Positions 46,729-60,022 are shown, counted from the first letter of the stretch. The stretch: DNA of 64,000 bases from Camellia lanceoleosa (GCA_025200525.1 CM045762.1:79947893-80011892), one strand, 5' to 3'. The notes: generated by a model not told the origin, from the letters alone. Program-made: numbers and translations.

Positions 46729-48771
46729 ATCGCTTTTATTTATTTATATAAAAAAGGTCATTAGAAGCGGCATCAAAGTCATCTGCTTTACAAAACACGA
46801 TGAGCTAGACTATATTTACAAAGTGCATTACATCTACTCCAAGCCTTGACCTTGCTACTCTCAAAACTTGTGAACATGGGGTTAAAACCCCTCCCTAAGA
46901 CTCATCACCTGGAAGTGTACAGCAGCTATAAGCACATGACAAAGTGATGAATGTTATATTGAGAGCATAAGGGTAAACAACATGGATAATTATTTAGGAT
47001 AAACAGTGAATATTTCAATTTGAGCAAATAATCATTTTAACTAACAAAAATATAATTCAAAAATCATCTATATATAATCATAAACATGGTATAAAACAAA
47101 ACAGAGTGTCAATGGATCTATGAAAAATAAAGGGTCACTAAAGTGACTAAACGGTGGGCCAATGGTTATTTAAGTCCCCAAGTCATAGAACCTCTGTGGT
47201 GGTACTTACATAATATTTTCTCACATTATCAATTATCAAAATGTTCCCAAAATCATATTTAATAAACAATTATATCTGTGGGTTTTCCTTTTCATACAAA
47301 TAGGGTTCATTAAACAAATAATACTTTTGAAATGTTAATATAATGTACAAAGTATGATTTATATAAAACAGTTTATGGTAACTCAAGGTATAATATAATT
47401 CACCTTAATATCGATTCTTAATTTTTACTTTTCCTGAAATTTGGAAAATTTAACAGAATTTTGATCTATCATATAAACAAGGACAGAACCGTGATTTCAT
47501 GTCTGAGGGATTGAATGTTGAATAATTTTTTTTTTTCATTTATTGTAGATGATTTTTTTTCCTATTTTTTTATTCAAAAATCCATAAATTATATATATAT
47601 ATATATATTTCCCATTTAAGCACTATCCAATTAAAAAAATCATACATAATTTTTATATACATGGGTGCATACTTAAAAAACTAATCATATATTCATACAC
47701 AACATATTTAACAATTAAAATAAATTTTAATTAAAAGGTAATAAATCAATAATACGATAAAAATCATAAATAGGAGTTAGATTTTAAATCTATAGATGGT
47801 GTTGATGCAAAATCAAAAGAAAAAGAAATGTCTTAAAAAGTCTATATGTCTTAAACTATCAACATTAATATTTTGTTAGGTTCATAGGATCAGTTTGATC
47901 TTTTATGCACAAAGTATGATATTAATATTTTGTAGTGCTCATATCATTTTGTATTAAAATTAAATTATTTTCAGTAATAATTAATGAGATTACAACGGAT
48001 AATAATTAAATATCACTTGAGACATAACAAAGTATTTCTTTGGTTATAATCAAAATTGAACCACAATAAGTTATAAGTCAGTCATAATCAACACAAGTCA
48101 CAACCGATACTATAATGAGTCATAATTAAATATTACAACAAATTGTAAATGAGAAGCTTATTATTTTTTTAAATAAAGTTTAACAATACATAACAACGCT
48201 TTACATATTCTTAAGCATTATTGAAAGGGTAAATTTGGCTGGGGGCATGAGCTAATTTATGTACAATATAGAAGACATATATAGATTAACACTTATGAAA
48301 CAATAATTTTGGGTAAGGCAGGGGGCCATGTCGACCTACAGTCTTACTGTAAGTTCGTCCTTGCATATAATTTATAATAAAACTTATTAAATTAACTACA
48401 CTACTAATAAAATAGAAAGTTACCATCTTTTGTCTTCCTTTACTTTGCTGGGTTTCTCTCTTTTGTTTTTGATTTCAATTACTAGCACTAGTTCACCTAT
48501 TTCTATAAGAAGTTAAGCAGGTGACTCAACAACCATTGCAGGAAAATTGAGTATTAGCGGCGTTTTAATTTCCTTATTTTTACTAGGGCTTCTTCTAGCC
48601 TATGAATAAAAGCTTTGACATTGTAAATCAAAAGCTTGCAAAAGAAACTTCCTCAGACAACCCATGTGACAAAGCAGATTCCCTCTATGTCACACAAATA
48701 ATCTTATCACTTCGTAATGGTTTGAGATGCCGTTTTTTAATCAACACCCTCAGGGCTTGAGATAAAGGCAT
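46729..48771. other. Intergenic or unrecognised repeat sequence
   Basis: 46750-46930 has non-random composition and may be an LTR remnant. 46950-48760 is AT-rich with an (AT)n run near 47589-47608. No gene was recognised. Confidence 0.35.
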
Positions 48772-49880
48772 TTAGAGCGGGGTAAAGGTCCTCTGGGATC
48801 GATTAGGGTTGGCTGAGGTTTGTGGAGTTGTATTGGAAAAGGGATTGGGGGTCTTGGTTGTGGTGGTGACAACACTCACATCAGACGACGGCGCAGCTGT
48901 GCTACCACTGGTGGTTGCATTGAAACTGTGCATAAAAGGCCTCTTGGCCTGCTCTTTCTCGTCAGTAATCAGCCCTTGTTTCATAGCGTCTTCAATCTGA
49001 ATCCTCATCTCATGGAGCTCGGTGAATGTGAACAAAGATAGGACAATCATTTTTTGCAATAACTTCTCGTGCAGATTGCGGACTACCATCCTTATCTGAT
49101 CTTTCTTGGAAGGTCGTGTGGTCATCATTGAAGCTTTAGCCCTCCACCTTGTCATGAATTTTGAAGAGCCCTCCTTTGGCTCCTAGCGCGTTGCCTCAAG
49201 ATCACGAGTTGTGACCTCGATTTGTGTATTGTACGAGTACTGTGCAATAAAGGCCTCAGCCATTTCCTCCCAACTCTGTTGCACAGAATTCTCTAGCTTC
49301 GCATACCATATGGCGGCTATACCAGACAGGGTCCAGCCAAAGAGTGAGAGTTTTTGCAATCTGGTTAGTCCCATTGGCCACAGGATGTCTGAAAACAGCC
49401 ACAGATGAACCATGGGGTCTCCGGAACCATCGAATCTGTCGATATGCAGCATTTGAACCGGTCTGGCAATGTCACTGCGGAGCCGGTATACCCATCTTCT
49501 ATGTCGGGGATAGAATTAACACCCTGTGCTCTCTTGAAGAGCTTCTCCAACTTGTTGAATTTAAGCACAGTCGGGTCAACCTCAAACTCAAATGGAGCTT
49601 CGGTCTGATACACAGGTGCTTTGGAGGCTTGTGGTGGGATTGATTCTATTGGATTGCCGTGATTCTCAACATGGGCAGTGGCTATGGGTGTGGGGATACC
49701 CATAGGAGGTACATGAGATACAAAAGCTACTGCCAGCTGTGGTTGTTGTTGTTGTTGTAGCCTGTTTATTACCTCAGCTTGTCGTGCTGTGACCTCAGCC
49801 TGTTGAGTAGCGTCTTGCTGCATGGTTTCAACTGTTTGCTGAAGGTGGTAAATCAAGTCCCCCATACTAACTGGGGGATA
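48772..49880 (-). pseudogene. Gag remnant of the Ogre-like element
   Basis: The ATG at 49865 starts a Gln-rich coiled N-terminus ('QQDATQQAEVTARQAE', a CAA/CAG run near 49745). Then come 'FEFEVDPTVLKFNKLEKLF', a frame change, 'FDGSGDPMVHLWLF' with 'IAAIWYAKLENSVQQSWEEM' (the retrotransposon Gag core), and a C-terminal Arg/Thr-rich part. Frame changes near 49450 and 49160 and a missing zinc knuckle show decay. Confidence 0.8.
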
Positions 49881-50796
49881 TTATGCCATCGGAATGGGCG
49901 AGTGGTCTCTTACTGGACTAGATGTAGAAGATTGAGCCTGACTTGATGCAGGTGAAGTGAGGGGTGATTGCTGGACTGGTGAATTGTGCCTAACTCTCCT
50001 CCGTCTAATAACCTGTGGGAGCGAAGCAACCACAGGTTGTCCCCTAACAAGATCTCCAGATCTGTAACGCCTCCTGACACGGGTCCAGAGCGCTTGGGGG
50101 ATATCTGAACTGTCCGAAGCTATGATGTTATACTACTTAGCAAAAAGAAAAAAAGCAAAAAGAAAGCAGTAATTAGAAACCACACAGCACCTCAGCTCTG
50201 ATGTTAACAACACAAAGATGTAATCAAAGCTGTAGAACTGCACTCAACATTGAATTTTGCCCCCAAATACTGATACCCAACTTGCAACTGATACACACAT
50301 TCTTGTACAGTTTCACAGTAGAGCACATACCGGTTAAGTGAGAACCAAAACACCCCTATGAGGGGGTATGGTTACCGTGTCCTAGTTTTGTCAGGCACTA
50401 GGGTTCACTTTTCAAACAAAGTGGTTTTACGCAATCTTGAATTTGGTTAAGCATCATGTCCTAGTTTGGAACAGTCTCTACGGCTTTCGATATGTAACTA
50501 GGCCAAATGGTCAAAAGGGTACCTCAGCAAGACAACCTAATATACCTCTCGCACCTAACACCGAGAAGTGAAAGGAGGATCAAACGGTATAGTGGTAGTC
50601 CATATCCAAGGGTTGTGTTCCTATCATGGCAGAGCCCGTGACCAGTCAGCCTTTTGGCAAGCTTTTCAAGCAAGCCTCCGGCAAACTGTCCAGGAATAGC
50701 AGATGGCAAACACAGTGACTTAAATGCACCAATGCAAAGAAACATAGAAGTGTAGATAAAATTTCATATCAAGAAGTTCAAGTCAAGTTTTCTAAA
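49881..50796 (-). other. Leader between PBS and gag of the Ogre-like element
   Basis: About 0.9 kb with no recognised domain. Ogre-type elements often carry an extra ORF here; none is intact in this copy. Confidence 0.4.
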
Positions 50797-50814
50797 TCCC
50801 CAGCAAAGTCATCA
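50797..50814 (-). promoter_or_regulatory. Primer binding site, Arg-tRNA type
   Basis: On the minus strand TGATGACTTTGCTGGGGA, 5 bp after the LTR end. It is close to the TGGCGACTCCGCTGGGGA site known from Tat/Ogre elements. Confidence 0.65.
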
Positions 50815-50819
50815 GAAAT

Positions 50820-53800
50820 TGTAGCTTGACTTTTTCGCGCCCCCTTTCGGAGATCGAAATAAGCCCTACAGTTCGGACTCCCGCGGTTCTGAATCTGATT
50901 CCACAAGTGCAATGCGAAATAGATAATCACCAAAGAGTCCAAATCTGGCAAATCTTTTGGAAAATCGATTTTGAATCAAATTGCCAAAAATGGACTGCTT
51001 TGCCAGATACAGAGTTGCCACCTAAATATTTTATTTTGAAAAATTTAGGAGACCCATGACTCGTGCCAAAGGCCACATGTCCATCATCACCAAGATTGTC
51101 TCGGCTCGGGAACTTGGGTACAAGAGGGGAAGGTCATGAATTGAGCACTCCCGCTCGCCCGGTCAAAGATCGGCCTCTACTAATTATGATATGATTTTTA
51201 TTAACATTATATGTTCTTTTTCCGATTTATTAGGCAAGCATTACTATGTGATGTGCACAAACAAGTATAGACTAATTTGCAAGAATTGAAACGCTTCGAG
51301 TCATGTTTGTTTCGAAATATGTACCACTTGAAAAAGTGATCTCATATGAACATTACTCAAATTATTCCTATTCAAGCAATAAGCCTCCATTCACAGGCAT
51401 TCAAGCAGTTTAACAATTAAGCACTTAACCTCATGGCAAACATGCTAGACATGGCAACATCAACATGCAAATGTAATATGCTAAAGCGAGTAAAAGGCTC
51501 ACCTAGTACTCCAAGTCAAAATAAATAAAAGAGTTAGAAAAAATGCATGATTCCTTACTATGCAATATGACTAATGCAACACATGCGCTATGCAATCTAA
51601 TAGGCTCAACTACTAGTATGGCATATGAATCAATTAAATAGCATGCGGTCTAAGCATGTATTCAAAGAAGTATTTAAATTAGCAATGCAGTTAGAATGAT
51701 GAACTGAGCCCTGGTGCATGCAATACAAATGGATGCAAACATGGAAAAATCTAAACAAAACATGATGTTCCTAAACTAACCATCATAAGTAGGTAAATAA
51801 AAAGGAGAAAGACGTGGGGTTGGAAGACATACACATTATTACAACATTTCGCTCTCACGAAGGAGAGTCTGAATAAACTAAGCTAATTAAAGATAAGCTA
51901 ATCTAATTAAGCTAACTATTACAAGCCAAAATGAATAACTAGCTAAACTACTTAACTAATTATTACAACAAAAAAAATTGAATTAACTAACTATTCTAGC
52001 TAACTAACTAATTAAATAATTACAACACAAGTGCAATTAAAAGAATTAAGTAAGCTATACAATCTGAATATTAAGCTAACTACTTTGCCTAGGGATGCGT
52101 GGGATGTTCATGTGCATGCTTGGTTTCCACTTGAAAAGACCATCGTTTTGCTTCCGGAATGTCTCTGTTGCACAATAGAACACATACACCGCTGCCCACT
52201 TCTAGAATGGCTCTGCTCTGCCTTACAAGCACACTGCTGAATTTTGCATCAATGGTCAGCCGACCACTGGTGAAGGCTGCCAGCCACCAGTGATAGTTGG
52301 CCAACCATCAAAAGTGACCTGCCGGCCACCTACCGGCCATGGAAAGTGGCCTGCCTGCCGCTGCTACCTAGTTCTCCTTGCTATAACAGAGGACAAACAG
52401 AGCATATACAGGGTATTTTCAAGGGTTTCTTTGCACAACCCACCCCTCATTTTCATGAACAAAAAAAAAAAAAGTAGTGAGTTTAAGTCACAAACCACCA
52501 ATTCGAGCAATTTCATTGCATGATGGCTTGTGAACCTAAGTGTGCAATTTTAATAAATGCAACAAAATGAGACTCTCAAAGCCACCCCCTATCATGGAAG
52601 ATCAAGGGAAGTGGTGACCTTAGAACCTTGAATCATTTCGTCACTCATGAGTATAAAATGGTTCAAGCTTCCATGTGTTCAATTAACGTCCAATTGAACA
52701 CAACCAATTGATTATCTTTCACCATTTTAGTTCCAAGTTTTAGTTACTCCATTTTAAATTACCATCTATTCTTTAACCAATTGAGTCCAAAGAGTGAGTT
52801 TAAGTCCTCTAAATGGAAAGGAGGCTCAAACCAAAAGTTGTTTTAGGCATGAAAGAGACATCACACCATTGGTCATGAACCTCCTAAGGGATTAAACCAT
52901 TAAGTATGGCATCTCAATCTCATGCTTTAAACAAACAAGTTGTTTGAACCACTTTCAAAGCAAAATAAAAGCCAAGAAAGGAGGGAGGTTGCAGAGATGA
53001 TTAAGTGCTAAAAATATGTCAGAAAAGCATAAATAAATGCTATCAACTCAAACAAGATGGTGTCTAAGGACTAGAACACCAAGCTTGTGAGGACAATTAC
53101 ACTATAAGCATGCAAAGCAAAGCTCAAATGCAACCACCAGCCTAAAACAGTGTTAAAATAGTTTAAAATAAGACCTAAAACATGCTGGAATTGAGCTAAA
53201 ACAAGCTAGATTGATAGGCTAAAACATGGAACAAGCTAGGCTAGTAAGCAAGACACAAGGAGGGGAGGCTAACCCCTCCAAATTTAAACTTCAAAACATG
53301 ATTTTGGCCACTAAAAAAGCTCTGAAAATCAGTGTTTAAAAGATTGAAAAAAGATAGTGAAAGGATGGGAAACACAAGGGCAAAGACCTTCCAAGCAGGG
53401 TATAAAGAAGGGCTCTCAACCCCTCAACCTTTAACGGCCTTAGAACCCAAGTTTTAGCCCAAAAATACAGAGGTTTTAAAGCCCAAAAACAATTAAAAAA
53501 ATAGCAAGAATAATAGTAGAGAAAGTAAGCAAATAGGCAAAGCCTTATACCTTTGAAGAGGAAAAGCAATTCCAAGCAACAAAACCAAACAAACACACCC
53601 TCTAGAGCTCCAACAAGACTCAAGAATACCTCAGCTCAAAGATGAAGAGGTTTGGTTAAGGGTGTATAAGCAAAGGTTGAAGATTTGTAAGCAAAAGTGT
53701 AGAGATTTGTTAGAGAGAGAGGAAAATTTTTGATCTCAAAATTTTCTAATCTTAAAACATGAGAGAGAGGTCTCTTATATATAGAAAACGTGAATTCCCT

Positions 53801-54139
53801 AAAAGGATATCTAGCTCCACATGTGGGTGCAGATGCATGCATTTGTGCAAACAACTAGCACAACTGTCACAAAATATCTGCAAAAGAGACTGGTGGCTGG
53901 CCGGCCATCACTGGTGGCAGGTAGCCTCAAAAGGTGGCCGGCTGGCCACTAGAAGATGCAGGCTTGAAGGACTAAGGCTTGGTCCAAAAATGAGGCAGCA
54001 AGGATACAGGGTTTAAAAGGCTCAAAGTTGTGGCATTCCGCTGAGGACTTCGAGCACTTGGTGAGCAAATAAATTCATCATCGGGTGTGCATGCGAGGAT
54101 GTCCAAGTCGTAAGGGCCGTCAAAAATGAGGTGTCTACA
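50820..54139 (-). repeat. 5' LTR of the Ogre-like element, 3.3 kb
   Basis: On the minus strand it starts TGTAGACACCTCATTTTTG and ends AAGCTACA, so the ends TGTAG...CTACA are inverted. Near its 3' end is 'ggtggcaactctgt' and 'gaaagggggcgcga', motifs common in LTRs of this clade. Two GC-rich patches of 'tggccggccat'-type words (52250-52350 and 53880-53960) are partly inverted relative to each other. Open frames inside it are not convincing genes. Confidence 0.7.
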
Positions 54140-55480
54140 ATAGCATATCAGAGGGATTTGAGGAACGAATCCCCCTTCATTTGATAAAAATAGTTAAGGG
54201 GAGAATTAGATTCACTCTTCATCCTCTCCTAAGAGAGGTGCTTCATTTTTATGGGGTACCTCCCTCCCAACTTTCGCTTAATTGCTTTAGGATAGTGATA
54301 GGGGTAGTAGCTTTGAATAACATCCTTGGAATTAGCCTAGGTCTATATCAAATTAGGTACTGTTATAATTTTGTTCCGACCACCAAAAAAAGAACAAAAT
54401 TTTACTTTAAACCTAGATCGGTGAAGCGACAACTTGTTCAGATGCTTCCTGATTCTGGTAAAGGCATGAATGATGTGTTTGTAATAGTAAAGGGAAATTG
54501 GGAATTTCTTCCTGACGTTGATCGGATCCGACCTATCCCTAAGGTCACTAGCCGTCCAGGTTATAAGTTGTCTTTATTTGTTTGCCTTTAAGGTTGTCTG
54601 TCGAAATATCTGGTTTATTAATATTTATGTAACTTCTGTCACAGCTCCTGGAGTTTTTGCTCATCCCAGCGACTGGGAGAATCAAGTAAACCTCTCTCTT
54701 CTATAACGAGCTTGGTCGCGTAGAGGACTACCAGAACAACAAGGGCAAGGTTAGGTTGCCCACGTTCTGCTTTCGTATACTCTTTATTATCGAACAGTAA
54801 TAGCTACTGATGACATAGATCTTGGTGCCGACGGTAGTTTTGACTTTTACATTCTTCCTCATTTGTGGGAGAATATAGAGGAGGTCTCTCCTGAAGAAGA
54901 ATCCCAAGAAGAATCATTCAGTTCAGAGGCCATAATTTCTGACACCATGTCGCCGAAGAACTTCTTGGAAATCACAGCAGCCATAAAACGTAAAAGGGCT
55001 GCGGTCGCAACTTCTGCTTCTTAGATATCTTTTGATCTTTCCATCACTGATCGACCCCAACGCTCGTCGATCGTTGTGGTAGAGGATTCGCCCCCCTTTT
55101 CTATTATGGTTTTTACTGACTCTGTTCCTCCTTTTTCTGTCCAAAGATTAGGTAAATGTCCCACCAACCAATCTGCCAAAATATGAAAGAAGAGCCCGCT
55201 TTGACCCTCTTGCAATTGCTACCGTGTCATCTCCAGCCTCCGCTTTTGATCCAACAATCATAGCTTCCCTGATCACATTGATGCCTGCCCTAAAAGATCG
55301 GCAGTTGACGAAAGCGGATAAGGCCATGGAGAATGCCAAAGTAGCTACTATAATCGTCCATAGTTCCATTTTGCCCATTGACGCCACATGCTTAGCCGAA
55401 CAGTTAGATGTTGCCATCTTCTCTCAGCCAATGAGATATAAAGCTAAAAGCGAATACTGAAGCCAAATGGAATGAGGCGA
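54140..55480 (+). pseudogene. Antisense accessory ORF ('putative gypsy type transposon' domain)
   Basis: An open frame runs from 54140, directly at the LTR boundary, to 54591. It contains 'RFTLHPLLREVLHFYGVPPS', 'FRIVIGVVALNNILGI' and 'FVIVKGNWEF', a pattern I associate with the plant domain called putative gypsy type transposon (PF04195). Downstream, in broken frames, follow an acidic stretch (VSPEEESQEESFSS), a basic stretch and helical sequence to about 55480. The N-terminus is cut off by the neighbouring LTR. The function of such ORFs is unknown. Strand is opposite to gag-pol. Confidence 0.6.
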
Positions 55481-56158
55481 ACGTTGCCTACCTTGAAAAG
55501 ATGAATAAATTAGAGAATTTCTTTTTTAGGGAGGGTTGGAGAGCAACGATGAAGAAGTTAGGAGTGGTCGAATCATCTGATTTATATTCCTAAGTTCCAT
55601 TCTGGAATCCTGAAGTCCTAATTCTGCTTGAATTAGATAGTCAGTGATGATTTGGTGAGGAATCCATGTTATTTTGTTTTGCAAGTGTAAGTTTTGTTTG
55701 TAGTTTGTGTATCCGTACTCGTTGTGAAGTGCTTTTGACGAATGAAGAACTCTGTTTGTCGCTTATTGACCTAACACTTCCCACCCTGCACTAATATAAC
55801 CAAAACTCGATGATATTACTGGATCCAGGCATTATGTGTGTTTTTTTTTTTTTTTTTTTTTGAGGCATAGTACCCAAGATCTAAGACATGCATGGTAATG
55901 AATTGTTCTAGAAATAGAACCGTCTCCAAGAATCGTTCATGAAGTAGAACATTGAACTCTCTCATTTGCTTTTGAGTTGTCGTTATAATAACTGAGCAAA
56001 TGAAGAGACTAATGCTTTCTTTATAGCTAATCGATCCCATTTCTTCATTGATTAAGCATATGAAGAGGCGGTGGACGTGGATAGTCACTGTTGAAAGAAT
56101 TCCCATGCATTAATTAACCATACTTACTTTCCTCTATTTATACTAGTTATGGAGGCTT

Positions 56159-57190
56159 TTGCAGAGTACAAACCCTAAAAACAACAATTTGCTCATATGG
56201 ACCTCGAACGACAACTTGCTCATATGGACCTTGAAGGCACTTCATCTTTTTCAAAGGTTTTTACTTGGGATGAGGCTGTCACTGCCTCTTCTACTACTGG
56301 TTGGAATACTTGGCCAGAACCGTCCAAACCTTAGACAAGGGAACGAATTCACCATAGACTTGTGGAATTCGATGATCCCATTTTGGTTCCTCATTCCTCT
56401 CGCAGCTCAGTGGTATATCCTTATGTACCGTTTGATCGCCTTCGTTGGCTGGAAGATAACTTGCTTTCAGCGTGGTACACCTTTACTCTGCCAATGAGAA
56501 TAGTGCGGAAGACCCCTAATCCAATTGAGTCTTTGGGACTCAGCCCTTCGTGTTTGGCCAAGAAGGCAAACCTTTGCTTTTTTGACTGGCTAGAGTGTGT
56601 GAATGGGCCTCAATTCCCTTATTCTTTCGGACTGGACCCAATTGCACGTCCACTTCCTCAAAATCCTAACTAGATTGAGGAACTAAAACTTACCCTCTTT
56701 GAGGGCCAACACTTTCCCCCATACCATGCCCCAATTCCCCCTACTACTTACCAGTAATATAAGGCTCAAACTTTGCTTGTTGCCTTTTCCCACTTGTGCT
56801 TTGAAGTACTTCAGGATGACATCCCCCACAAGAACCTTTGATGGGCTTGTGACATAGTCTCTCGAAGCTACATCCTTAATCCAATTGCCAAGACTAAACG
56901 TCAAACCTTCTTGGACCAACTCCCTCTTGTTCTTAACTGGCATAAGAATAACATGGCCACTTGCGAAGCTTTGGATGAGATTTCTATCACTCGTGTTCAG
57001 ACCCAGTATGAAGCATAGAATCTCATTGAAGAATATATCGATTTCAAGGATAGTGACTCAGCATACTGGGAATATGTCGGCTTGAAGGGGATGGATGAGA
57101 TGGAGATAGCTCTGAAGCAAATAGAGTTTGAAATCAAGGCCGAACAACTCTTTCACCGAATAAGGGTGCAATAGCTGAACAAGCCCATTG
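56159..57190 (+). pseudogene. Second antisense ORF remnant, unrecognised
   Basis: Protein-like sequence in one main plus-strand frame with several stops: 'EFDDPILVPHSSRSSVVYPY', 'LRWLEDNLLSAWYTFTLPM', 'HFPPYHAPIPP', 'YWEYVGLKGMDEMEIALKQI'. No domain was recognised. A 20-bp segment with 'ttgctcatatggacct' is duplicated near 56190 and 56214. It could be the C-terminal part of the preceding antisense ORF or a separate gene of the element. Confidence 0.4.
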
Positions 57191-57230
57191 GATAGGATAG
57201 AGGATATGTTAGAGAAAGAATATGTATTTA

Positions 57231-57604
57231 TTAAGTATCGTTGGACTAAGTTCCATGATCTTGTAATGTTTTTCATTCCTTATTTTTACGAAATTGAGAA
57301 TATAACGAAGTAGGCTGCTCAATAAAACAAAAAGTATATAATGCAACCTTGTGTTTAGTCATTATGCTTCATAGCCGAGCATTATTACATCATAGCTACA
57401 AGGTTTAATAGGAAGAGGCAGATTAAACAATTTTAGCAAATTATTTCTTTCTAAGTTTTGCTTTCGGCCGAAATGAAGCACCTTGACTTCTTTGACTTTG
57501 GCTGCTATAAAGACAAGGGAGTCTATTCTAATTATTATCTCTTTTATAGCTTCGCTTCAATCGTTCTATTTCTTTTTTTTTTTTGAGCATCAAAGAAGTC
57601 ATCA
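57231..57604. other. Spacer between antisense ORFs and pol
   Basis: AT-rich sequence between the convergent ends of the antisense ORFs and integrase; no motif recognised. Confidence 0.4.
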
Positions 57605-58720
57605 TCACGGCGAAAAATCGCCTGGCTTAAGAGTGGGTTTAAGAGCCTTCTCAATATTTCTGTAGATGCATTGCATCCAAGGTCTTGGGAGCACATTCCC
57701 CCGTTGATTGGCGACTTCATATGCCTCTTCTCCGGCCAAATCAGTGATCTGATATGGTCCAATTTGGCCCCAGTTTTCCATCAGCGGCTTTCGTTTGCTT
57801 GGGAGGACCTTCTTCAGAACTAGTTCGCTGATCAAATACCTTTGGTGCTTTACACGCTTATTGTAGGCTCGAGTTATTTCCTGCTGGTACTTCGCCAAGT
57901 ATAGTGACGTTTTCTCACGTTTTTCTTCAGCGAGATCAAGTTTTTTCAAGAGTATTCCATTGTCATGTCACTTTCCACTAAATAAGATCTCCCTGCTGGA
58001 AAGTCAATTTCTAGTAGGACAACAGCCTCCACCCCGAATGCAAGGAAGAATAGTGTCTCGCTAGTTGCACGTCGGGGCGTTGTCCAGTACGACCAGAGGA
58101 CCACTGGGAGCTCTTCGGCCCATCTCCCCTTAGATGCCTCAAACCGTTTCTTAATACCATTCAAAATGGTTTATTTGAAGTTTCAGCTTGCCCATTACTC
58201 TGAGGATAGGCTGGGGTGGAGTAATAGGCCTTGATTTTGTACCGATCACATAATTCTTTGTACATTTGATAATTGAATTGAGTGTCGTTATCATATACAA
58301 GTGCCCTTGGAATCTCGAATCTGGTTATGATGTTACGCCACAAAAATCGCCTGATATCAATGTCTCAGATATTGGCCATTGGTTCAGCCTTAATCCACTT
58401 TGTAAAATAATTAGTTGCTACGTGGCGTGGTGGTCTGACGAGATCCAATCCCCAATGTGCGAATGACCAAGAACTCAAAACTGGATTAAGCTCTTTGGAC
58501 GATTTTCATACGATCTACACAAACTTTTGGCGTGCCAAACATTGCTGTATGAACTGTTGCGCATCATGCTACATACGGGGCCACCAATACCCTTGGGTGA
58601 GGGCCCGATGTGCCAACGATATGCCCCTTGCATGAGCCTTGCATGATCCTGCCTGTATTTCTTCCAATATCTGTTACTTTGTAGAGGTGAATGCATTTGA
58701 GATAGGGATCGGAATAAGAC
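57605..58720 (-). pseudogene. Integrase region of the Tat element
   Basis: On the minus strand: a degraded zinc-binding part near 58560-58690 ('GYWWPRM', 'QQFIQQCLARQ'), a core with 'TNYFTKWIKAEPM', 'PRALVYDNDTQF' (second Asp), 'YYSTPAYPQSNGQAE' (Glu), then 'LPVVLWSYWTTPRRATSETL' and a C-terminal segment 'ENWGQIGPYQITDLAGEEAY' typical of gypsy integrases. Stops and at least two frame changes; the first catalytic Asp segment is shortened. Confidence 0.85.
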
Positions 58721-59242
58721 CTTATAAATAATTGTTTTGAATTGTTTAGCTAGAAACGCATAGCCCGAAGCCGAATCAGATGGGCCACTTTTTTGTCAAT
58801 GGGTAGTACTTCGTCAGACAAATATCAGACTAGAGGGGTTATCCAGCTTTCATTTTGGTCGATATGGCATACACTTTTCCTTGTGATGCTAGAGGAGGAA
58901 ATGGTCTCGACCTTGACCATGCATCTTTATGTCTACTCAATTGCCGTAGCCAAGCTAGCCAATGCATCGACATGACTATTCTAGTCTCACCCTATTTGCT
59001 GAATCTCGAAGGAACAAAATTGTTTGGCTGCGGCTTTGGCCACTGCTAGATATTTCATCATTCGTTCGTCCGGGGCTGCGTATTTCTTGTTCATCTGTTT
59101 GACGACCAACTTGCAAGTCAGACTGAACACATATGGAATCAGCCTCTAACATCTTTGCTGTGTTGAGATCATTGATGAGAGCTTCGTATTCACATTCATT
59201 ATTGGTAGTCGAAAATCCTAACTGAGCAGAGAATTCTATTGC

Positions 59243-59830
59243 CTATTTGTTAAGCATGACTAGCATGAATCTTGTTCCTAAACCCTTGGCGTTTGAGGCC
59301 CCGTCGCTATGTAACGTCCATGCTGTTTCGGTAGAAGGTATTGCCCCTGCTTCCCCTTCTTCGATATCCTTCTTTGAAGAAAATTCTACTAAGAAATCGG
59401 CCAGAACCTGCACTTTAATTGAATTCCTCAATCTAAATTGAATATCATATTGCCTGAGTTCTAGGGCCCATTTGAAAATGCGACCTAATGAATTGGGTTT
59501 GTGCAGGACTCGCTTAAGTGGAAACGCTGAATAAACAACGATAGGATGGGCTAAGAAATAGTGTCGTAGTTTTTGGGATGAAACAACTAGTGCCAGAAGG
59601 AGTTTTTCTAATGGTAGATATCTAGTTTCTGCATCAAGTAGTGTTTTACTCATGTAGAAGACTGGTATTTGCCCACCCGAAGACTCCTTAACAAGCGCCG
59701 AGCTTACAGCATGATCGGAGACTGCTAAGTATAAATACAATCTTTCTCCATCGCCAGGGCCGGTTAGCAAGGGTGGTTTGGCCAAGTAAGCTTTTAGTTC
59801 TTGCAATGTGAGGTCGCATTCTGGGGTCTA
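59243..59830 (-). pseudogene. RNase H plus second RNase H-like domain
   Basis: On the minus strand: 'LYLYLAVSDHAVSSALVKE', 'PVFYMSKTLLDAETRYLPLE' and 'LRHYFLAHPIVVYSAF' form the gypsy RNase H. After 'LADFLVEFS' comes 'WTLHSDGASNAKGLG', the start of an additional RNase H with the catalytic Asp of DGASN. A second RNase H of this kind is a known hallmark of the Tat lineage. A stop follows shortly at 59243. Confidence 0.8.
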
Positions 59831-60022
59831 TTCGAATCGAGCTTTCTTGTTGGTCAACTGGAAAAATGATCGGCAATGATCAGATGATCGACTTATGAAT
59901 CTGTTGAGTGCTGCCACCATCCCGGTGAGCATCTAGATTCCTTTAACGGATGAGGGAGGGGTCAAATTGATCAGTGCTTGAATCTGATTAGGGTTGACTT
60001 TTATGCCTCGGTAAGTGGCAAT

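Larger units (their letters stand above)
48772..54139 (-). mobile_element. Ogre/Tat-like Ty3-gypsy element, truncated
   Basis: On the minus strand: a 3.3-kb LTR (54139 to 50820), PBS (50814 to 50797), a leader, and a gag remnant ending at about 48772. Protease, RT, integrase and the second LTR are missing, so the 3' part has been deleted. The long LTR, TGTAGACACC start and Arg-tRNA-type PBS are known features of the Tat/Ogre clade. Its LTR end abuts an open reading frame of another element at 54140. Confidence 0.75.

Noticed and set aside
48809..49643. Plus-strand frames opposite the Ogre-like gag
   Set aside because: Shadow frames; the minus strand carries the recognisable Gag motifs.
52031..52523. 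Plus-strand open frames in the 3.3-kb LTR
   Set aside because: They overlap on both strands over a GC-rich palindromic patch and show no domain.
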